Below, one piece after another: positions 58,812 through 64,000 of a stretch of 64,000 nucleotides of DNA. Source of the DNA: Ignavibacteriales bacterium (GTDB taxonomy: Bacteria; Bacteroidota; Ignavibacteria; Ignavibacteriales; SURF-24); NCBI GenBank assembly GCA_003599415.1, contig QZKB01000148.1:62001-126000 (forward strand). Reading direction: 5' to 3'. Under the pieces are notes generated by a model, which was not told the origin of the DNA, did no database searches, and saw only the letters and a program-made list of their open reading frames with translations. Positions within the stretch are counted from its first letter, which is position 1. The number at the start of each line of letters is the position of its first letter. A program made the translations under genes and the position numbers.

Positions 58812-60881
58812 CTACTCTTCTACTTCTGTCTTCGGTTTTAACAGTTCATAAATTGCTGTTTGTGCCTGAACTCTTTCATCCTTCTTTGCTTTTTTATAAT
58901 TATTGTTCTGCACTTTGTTTATAACTCTTGCTTTAACATTATCTCCCAGTTGAATTGAGATAATCTTCTTTATTTCTTTTTGAATTTTCTTATCATAGAC
59001 AGGAAAAGCGACTTCAATTCTTCTGCTTAAATTCCTTATCATTAAATCTGCAGAGCCAAGATAGTATTTCTCTTTTCCGTCATTATGGAAAATGAAAACT
59101 CTTGAGTGCTCAAGATATCTGTCAACTATGCTTGTGATTTTTATATTCTCACTTAATCCTTTAACACCGGGAATCAAACAGCATATTCCTCTTACAACCA
59201 TTTGTATTTTTACTCCGGCGCAGGAAGCTTCGTAAAGCTTTGCAATCATTTTCCTGTCTTCAATATGGTTTACCTTTAAAATGATTGAAGCTTTCTTTCC
59301 CGCTCTGGCATTAGCAATTTCGTTATCAATCAGTTCGTACAATTTTTCTCTTAAGTTGAATTGTGCTACAAGAAGATGATTAAACTCTAACTCTCTGGTT
59401 TGAGTTGTTAAATGTTCAAAAACTTTTTCGGAATCATCGGTAAGTCTTTTATCGGCAGTGAACATGCCATTATCGCTGTAAATTTTTGCTGTGCTCTCGT
59501 TAAAATTTCCTGTGGCAAGGTAAGCGTATTTTTTTATCTGCTCATCTTCCTTACGATAAACAAGACAAAGCTTGCAGTGTACTTTAATTCCCGGGAAGCT
59601 GTACAAAACTTTCACGCCATTTGCCGCAAGCTCTTCTGCCCAGTGAATATTGGATTCTTCATCGAAGCGCGCTTTGCATTCTACAAAGGCAGTAACATCT
59701 TTGTTATTCTTAGCGGCGTTAATCAATTCCCCCATCACTCCGGAATTCTTTGCCGTTCGGTACAAAGTAATTTTAATTGCCTGTACTGCCGGATCATCAG
59801 CTGCTTCCCTGATAAAGCGGATTACGTAATCAAATTTCTGATAAGGATAAGTAAGTAAATGGTCACTCTCTTTTATAGATTCGAAGAGGAACGGATGTCC
59901 CTCAAGTTCCTTTTTATAAACCGGCGGCTGAGGTTCATTTTCAAGCTTTGCATTTTCAGGCAAAGGAAAAGCGAAAAGATCATTCATATTATGATATCTT
60001 CCCCCGGGAACAGCATCTTCTTTTTCAATCTGGAAACAGTCGCGTAAAAACTTAAGCATCTCTTTCGGCATATCTTTATCAAAAAGAAATCTTGCCGGGG
60101 GACCGGTCTTACGTTTGCCCAAACCTTTTTTAATTTTTTCAAGCAGGTTGCCTGAGAATTCATCATCGATATATAATTCTGCATCGCGTGTAAGTTTTAT
60201 CTCGTACGCGGCTTCTACTTTAAAGCCGGGAAAAACTTCCGGCAGAAATATTCTTATCAAATCATCAATAAACATAGTGCAATGCTTACCATTATCCTGT
60301 AGAACAGTAAATCTTTTTACATGCTGTGTTGGTACTTCCACTAAGCCATAACTTGTTTTAACTTTATTCTTAAGACTGTCTGATTTTGCTTGAGATAAGC
60401 GGACTACAAGATAAAGTGAACTGTTCTGAAGGAACGGCGCCACCTTCTTCTTCATTAAAATCATCGGTCTTAAATAAGGAAGTATGTTCTGGCTAAAATC
60501 CTCACGCAAAGATTCTTTTTGTTCTCCTGTTATATCAGACTCTTTTAAAAGAAGAATATTATTCTGGTTTAACTCCGGCAGAATAATTTCCCGCCATATT
60601 TTACCGTACTCTTCCTGGTGTTTATAAACTGTCTTTGCTATTCTTTCCAGCAGTACAGCCGGATCGAACTGTAATTTCCTCTGTGTTTTGTTTTTCAGGT
60701 TGAGAAGGCTTTTAATAGAAGCGACTCTTACCCTGAAAAATTCGTCAAGGTTGGATGAGAAGATGGCCATGAATTTTATCTTTTCATAAAGCGGAACGGA
60801 CGGATCCTTGGCTTCCTGTAATACTCTGTAATTAAATGAAAGCCAGCTTAAATCCCGGTTGAAAAATTTCTTGTTATTCAT
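58812..60881 (-). CDS. ppk1: Polyphosphate kinase 1
   Basis: The protein is 689 aa, the normal length for PPK1. The N-terminal domain starts 'FFNRDLSWLSFNYRVLQEA' and 'FMAIFSSNLDEFFRVRV'. The autophosphorylated histidine is H435 ('PGIKVHCKLCLVYRK'), with 'ATGNFNESTA' soon after; the second conserved His lies in 'DRYLEHSRVFIFHN'. It makes inorganic polyphosphate from ATP, reversibly. It faces the BamA-like gene (14 bp between stops) and is upstream of nothing on its own strand in the window except sixA (62-bp gap), so the two may share an operon with the HD-PycTM gene. Confidence 0.96.
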   Translation of the reverse strand: MNNKKFFNRDLSWLSFNYRVLQEAKDPSVPLYEKIKFMAIFSSNLDEFFRVRVASIKSLLNLKNKTQRKLQFDPAVLLERIAKTVYKHQEEYGKIWREIILPELNQNNILLLKESDITGEQKESLREDFSQNILPYLRPMILMKKKVAPFLQNSSLYLVVRLSQAKSDSLKNKVKTSYGLVEVPTQHVKRFTVLQDNGKHCTMFIDDLIRIFLPEVFPGFKVEAAYEIKLTRDAELYIDDEFSGNLLEKIKKGLGKRKTGPPARFLFDKDMPKEMLKFLRDCFQIEKEDAVPGGRYHNMNDLFAFPLPENAKLENEPQPPVYKKELEGHPFLFESIKESDHLLTYPYQKFDYVIRFIREAADDPAVQAIKITLYRTAKNSGVMGELINAAKNNKDVTAFVECKARFDEESNIHWAEELAANGVKVLYSFPGIKVHCKLCLVYRKEDEQIKKYAYLATGNFNESTAKIYSDNGMFTADKRLTDDSEKVFEHLTTQTRELEFNHLLVAQFNLREKLYELIDNEIANARAGKKASIILKVNHIEDRKMIAKLYEASCAGVKIQMVVRGICCLIPGVKGLSENIKITSIVDRYLEHSRVFIFHNDGKEKYYLGSADLMIRNLSRRIEVAFPVYDKKIQKEIKKIISIQLGDNVKARVINKVQNNNYKKAKKDERVQAQTAIYELLKPKTEVEE

Positions 60882-60942
60882 AGTGGGCTCAAAAGTTTAG
60901 TAAAATGAATGCTTTAATAATTAATGCGCCTGAACCTAAACC

Positions 60943-61440
60943 TTATTTAAAATATTTTTTAGGATACTCGAAGAATTTTAACTGTCCTTTTGCTTTCTTT
61001 ATCATATCCCATTTGTCAATATCAAATTCAACACCTGCAATGCTGCAGGTGGGCATATTATCAATTGTTTCTCCTGATATTTTGTTCAGGAAATATGTGT
61101 GCCCCGGATTATGTCCAAAAATCATGACCGATTCCAGTTCATCATCCAACTCTTCAATTAAACTATACAGCTCACTTTCATCTGCAAGATAAACACTTCT
61201 TTCAACCTGAATTTCTTTTCCCGGGTAATCAAGTTCTTCTGCAAATATTTTTGCTGTTGTTAAAGCTCTTACGGCAGGGCTTGACACAATTAAGTCAGGG
61301 GACACTTTCATCTTCTTTAGTAGTTTACCCATGAACGGAGCGTCATGTTTGCCGCGGTGGTTTAACGGGCGTTCTTCATCCTTCATTCCCATTTCTTTCC
61401 AGCTTGATTTTGCATGACGAACAAGATAAATAGTTTTCAT
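60943..61440 (-). CDS. sixA: SixA-type phosphohistidine phosphatase
   Basis: The protein is 165 aa. It has the histidine phosphatase signature R8-H9-A-K ('IYLVRHAKSSW'), 'ERPLNHRGKHDAPFMG', 'VSSPAVRALTTAKI' and the second His in 'VMIFGHNPGHTYFL'. SixA removes phosphate from phosphohistidine in signalling proteins such as HPt domains. It lies 12 bp downstream of the HD-PycTM gene and 61 bp upstream of ppk1, all on the minus strand. Confidence 0.93.
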   Translation of the reverse strand: MKTIYLVRHAKSSWKEMGMKDEERPLNHRGKHDAPFMGKLLKKMKVSPDLIVSSPAVRALTTAKIFAEELDYPGKEIQVERSVYLADESELYSLIEELDDELESVMIFGHNPGHTYFLNKISGETIDNMPTCSIAGVEFDIDKWDMIKKAKGQLKFFEYPKKYFK

Positions 61441-61452
61441 AAACAGTATCTC

Positions 61453-62685
61453 TTAATTTAAATCGATGACGGTTTGATTTGGATAAGTTAAAATTGCAAT
61501 AACATAAGCGGCTATCACCACGATCATTCCGTACATAAAAATGTTGTAGCAAATTCTAAGGTACTTGTATTTTTTGCCGAGCACTATGCCAAGGTAATAG
61601 AAATCTTTAATCATACTTCCGTAAAGGTATTCGCTGTCGTTCATCATTTCTTTCATTCCCCATTCAAAGTCGTTCAGGTTCATATTAAAAAAATTGCCGA
61701 AGAAAAGAAGGTTTGCCTTCTTCTGTTTAATATCATCAACCGTAAAAGTACCGGAAGTAACCTGGGGCTTGGTAACAATTGCGGCATATACAATTGTTAA
61801 TAAACTTACAATAAGTAAAATCATAGTGGGAATAATTAAATGGGGATTAGCATCAAGCTTTCTAACAAGAACAGAAATAACGATTGAAAGAAGAATTGTG
61901 TTCACGCTAATCATTATATGTGCTTTATTATCAGCCATGCCGCTAAGCCTTAAATGGTTAGTAGCAGTTATCCTGAACATTGTTTCAATACCACGTTCAG
62001 GCTTAAGCTGTTTTTCTTTCTTTAGCTCAAGTTTCTCCTTCTGTATCTCAAGTTTTGATAAATCAAATGTCTGTTCTTCAGTTTTTTTGCGGAGTTTCTT
62101 TTGCAGCTTTAAAAGATTTTCCGTTCTCTGCTTTCCATAATTTTCCCGTGCTGCTTTTGTTCTGAAAGGATTACCGATCATAATGTCAATGCTGTTTTTA
62201 AGCCATTCAAAATCGGTATAAGTTTTTCCGGTTGACTGCTCAAGTTCAACTCTTAGCAAATCACCTTTTTCAAAAAAACTTTTTTTACCGAGATGACTTA
62301 AGTCCGCATCGCATACAACTTCCTCAAGTAAATCTTTAGGCTGCTGGGGAATTCTGGATGCAACAATACAGCTTTTAACCTTCTCAATTTTATCAGCCGG
62401 GTAATTTTGTACAGTTAAAAATTCTGTGGCAATCTCAGAGCTAATCAATTCGTGTTCTTCGCGTTTAACCGTGTAGCCGCTATCGTGGAAGAGTGCAGCA
62501 AGTAGAACAATCTCTGTTTCGCTTGTATTCAAGCCCGACTCGTCCGCTAGTTTTTTTGCGGTTTCAAACACTTCATTTGAATGTGTAAAATTATGATAGA
62601 CAATTTTTTCAGATAATTTGTTTTGAAGTAAGTCCGAAACAAATTCATATGCTTTCTTTACTATGATTGAGTTTGCCATGACCAT
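61453..62685 (-). CDS. HD-domain phosphohydrolase fused to a Pycsar-effector-like membrane domain
   Basis: The protein is 410 aa; the ATG two codons downstream (Met3) is an alternative start. The N-terminal HD domain (about 25-175) has the metal ligands 'YHNFTHS' (H35), H67-D68 ('LFHDSGY') and a later Asp in 'VVCDADLSHLG'. It is followed by a coiled, lysine/glutamate-rich linker (about 175-230). The C-terminal part (about 233-400), starting 'MFRITATNHLRLSGMADNKAHIMISVNTILLSIVIS', is the PycTM domain known from Pycsar defence effectors, with three to four transmembrane helices. No cyclic-nucleotide cyclase gene adjoins it, so it is not a standard Pycsar pair. The close spacing to sixA and ppk1 suggests a housekeeping signalling role instead. 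Confidence 0.85.
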   Translation of the reverse strand: MVMANSIIVKKAYEFVSDLLQNKLSEKIVYHNFTHSNEVFETAKKLADESGLNTSETEIVLLAALFHDSGYTVKREEHELISSEIATEFLTVQNYPADKIEKVKSCIVASRIPQQPKDLLEEVVCDADLSHLGKKSFFEKGDLLRVELEQSTGKTYTDFEWLKNSIDIMIGNPFRTKAARENYGKQRTENLLKLQKKLRKKTEEQTFDLSKLEIQKEKLELKKEKQLKPERGIETMFRITATNHLRLSGMADNKAHIMISVNTILLSIVISVLVRKLDANPHLIIPTMILLIVSLLTIVYAAIVTKPQVTSGTFTVDDIKQKKANLLFFGNFFNMNLNDFEWGMKEMMNDSEYLYGSMIKDFYYLGIVLGKKYKYLRICYNIFMYGMIVVIAAYVIAILTYPNQTVIDLN

Positions 62686-63400
62686 TCTGCTAATTTTGTA
62701 AAAAATCTGGAATTAAGATATTTAATTTGATTCTAATAGTAAATGAATCTTTTATCATTTAAAAGGAATCTGCCAAGCAGATTAATCTGAAAAATTGGAA
62801 AGAGTAAATTCTGGTAAAGAAAAATGGGTAACCGGAAATCTAAAAGTGAAAATTGGAAATAAGTAATTTGGAATTAGAAACCAGAGATATTAGTTGTAGC
62901 AAGATAAGAAGTCAAAAGTGAGAAGTGAAATAATTACAATCGAATTGCAACTAAATAACTATCAAATAACAATTGAATTACCATCATTCAATTATTTAAT
63001 CGTGCAAGGAAGTCAAGTTGCAAGGATGATAGGCTGCAAGAATGCAGGTCACCTTTTTTTTTGATGAAATAACAACTTGCAATTTCTCAGCCAGAGGCTG
63101 ATCTCGTAAGCCTTAGTCTCATAAATTTGCGGGACAATTACCATTTTCCAATTTCAAATTACCAAATAAGTCACTGTTCTTCTTGGCCTTAGCCTTACCA
63201 GCAGAATTACAATTGAATTACCGCTGAATTACAATCCATTAAATGTCCAATAACCAACTCACAATAACCAATTTCCAATTCTTCACTTAGCCTTAGCCTA
63301 TGCCTCAGCCTCACATCTTAATCACCACTGTATTACAATAGAATTACAATGAATGACAATTGACTGACAATCGAATTACCATCGCATTAAAAGCAGTCTA
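62686..63400. other. Gene-free low-complexity region
   Basis: In these 715 bp no coding ORF of note was seen. The sequence is full of loosely repeated words: GAATTACAAT/GAATTACCAT occurs at least six times (for example near 62935, 62974, 63206, 63226, 63345 and 63373), and CCTTAGCC/GCCTCAGCC occurs near 63190 and 63290-63312. Small hairpins are present: TCAGCC-AGA-GGCTGA near 63088 and CTGCA-AGAA-TGCAG near 63032. There is no regular period as in a CRISPR or tandem array. Confidence 0.5.
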
Positions 63401-64000
63401 TCACGATTGTTGTACGCTTACCTTTCCCGGCTTCTTCCTCTTTATTACAAGCACATTAAAAGCTTCAACAATTATAAAGAGACTTAGAATAAACATTGCT
63501 ATTCCGCTTATGCCGCCTATCATTCTTGTTGAATCTACTCCGTTGAATTCAGGGAAAGCTTTAATAAATGGAATAATCATTAATAATAATGACCACAATG
63601 TCATAACTATCATTATAATCATTGGTATAACCGCATAGAAAGATCTCTTTCCTGTTTTAACAAGCCATACAACTACTGAAAGTAAAACAAGGCTTGCGAG
63701 AAGCTGGTTAGTTGTTCCGAATATTGGCCATGCAACAAGATATGCTTTTTCTTTTGCAGCCATAAGGAAAATAAATGGTAAAAGAAGAGTAATAAAAGTG
63801 GCAAGCGCTGCACCGGATTTTGATTTAAGTCCGAACAGCTCCTGGCAGATATATCTTCCAAGTCTTGTGCATACATCAAGAGTATCATATACGAAAGTTG
63901 AGAATGCGAGAAGAGCGAAAGATATTGCTATGTTATAATCAATACCGATAAGAGCAAGATAATTTGCGATGCCGTTTGCGTAGATCATATTAGGATCGCC
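63401..64000 (-). CDS. cstA: Carbon starvation protein CstA, C-terminal part (cut by window edge)
   Basis: The reading frame runs on to the window edge ('G-D-P-N' precedes the first ATG), so the N-terminal part is outside. The 199 residues present include the CstA signature 'FVYDTLDVCTRLGRYICQELFGL' and 'AYLVAWPIFGTTNQLLASL', with five hydrophobic helices and a short charged C-terminus. CstA proteins import peptides or pyruvate under carbon limitation. There is no clear terminator after the stop; the low-complexity region begins there. Confidence 0.92.
   Translation of the reverse strand, partial: GDPNMIYANGIANYLALIGIDYNIAISFALLAFSTFVYDTLDVCTRLGRYICQELFGLKSKSGAALATFITLLLPFIFLMAAKEKAYLVAWPIFGTTNQLLASLVLLSVVVWLVKTGKRSFYAVIPMIIMIVMTLWSLLLMIIPFIKAFPEFNGVDSTRMIGGISGIAMFILSLFIIVEAFNVLVIKRKKPGKVSVQQS

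Noticed and set aside
59412-59858. Plus-strand ORF of 148 aa
   Set aside because: It is antisense to the conserved catalytic part of ppk1 and shows no own features.
61694-62140. Plus-strand ORF of 148 aa rich in Ser/Phe
   Set aside because: It is antisense to the lysine/glutamate-rich linker and PycTM domain of the HD-PycTM gene, which explains its composition.
61453-62685. A complete Pycsar defence operon
   Set aside because: No uridylate/cytidylate cyclase gene is adjacent; only the PycTM effector-type domain is present and it is fused to an HD domain.
62686-63400. CRISPR array or regular tandem repeat
   Set aside because: The repeated words are short, degenerate and irregularly spaced, with no constant repeat-spacer period and no cas genes nearby.

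Overview
The window looks like chromosome of a low-GC member of the Ignavibacteria / Bacteroidota-Chlorobi group. Six secreted proteins end in the T9SS type A sorting domain in the form usual for that group (an N-Y/F-P-N-P-F-N motif, an 'IYD..G' strand, then 'SG.Y.Y' and a basic K-M-I-L-.K tail). A PorV-type outer-membrane protein, a TonB-dependent receptor, sugar SSS and MFS transporters and a large set of glycoside hydrolases are also present. No rRNA, tRNA, CRISPR array or insertion sequence was seen.

Layout. 1-34 kb is almost all minus strand. At the left edge lie a LamG-repeat secreted protein (cut by the edge), a glycerophosphodiester phosphodiesterase with duplicated FN3/Ig/LamG modules and a CE2-like esterase. 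Each has a shared 18-bp upstream motif and they sit next to a NarL-type response regulator and a propeller-type sensor kinase. Then come a circularly permuted GH16 beta-glucanase, a GH9 cellulase and an outer-membrane operon (TonB-dependent receptor, 1053-aa secreted protein, PorV-like protein). After these are an SSS symporter with a multi-domain carbohydrate-binding protein, a GH2 enzyme, and a three-gene sensory operon (solute-binding protein, histidine kinase, sigma-54 activator).

34-54 kb is mainly plus strand: GH125, MFS sugar transporter, ROK kinase, GH3, GH3, a clan GH-A lipoprotein, a GH16 laminarinase, an esterase, a GH15-like enzyme, a GH37/63-like enzyme and a GH3 with a PA14 domain. 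Two minus-strand toxin-antitoxin pairs and a 52-aa membrane protein sit among them. 53-59 kb carries a small outer-membrane protein bracketed by an 89-bp repeat, a SdiA-regulated-like protein, a metallophosphoesterase lipoprotein and a BamA-like barrel with a kinase-like front end. 58.8-64 kb holds ppk1, sixA, an HD-PycTM fusion, a gene-free low-complexity stretch, and the end of cstA.

How it fits together. The cargo suggests beta-glucan (mixed-linkage/laminarin/cellulose) use. T9SS-exported depolymerases (GH9, permuted GH16) act outside. Outer-membrane uptake is by the TonB receptor group, without a SusD. Lipoprotein and periplasmic enzymes (GH3 x3, GH16, esterase) finish the oligosaccharides. 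SSS/MFS import and a ROK kinase then feed glycolysis.

The most interesting signal is a set of three double-palindrome operators in front of the SSS, GH2 and divergent SBP/GH125 promoters. Each lies about 55-71 bp upstream of a candidate sigma-54 promoter. This suggests that the SBP-kinase-NtrC operon directs a sugar regulon. Other notable items are two in-frame palindromic insertions in the GH2 sorting domain and the naturally permuted GH16.
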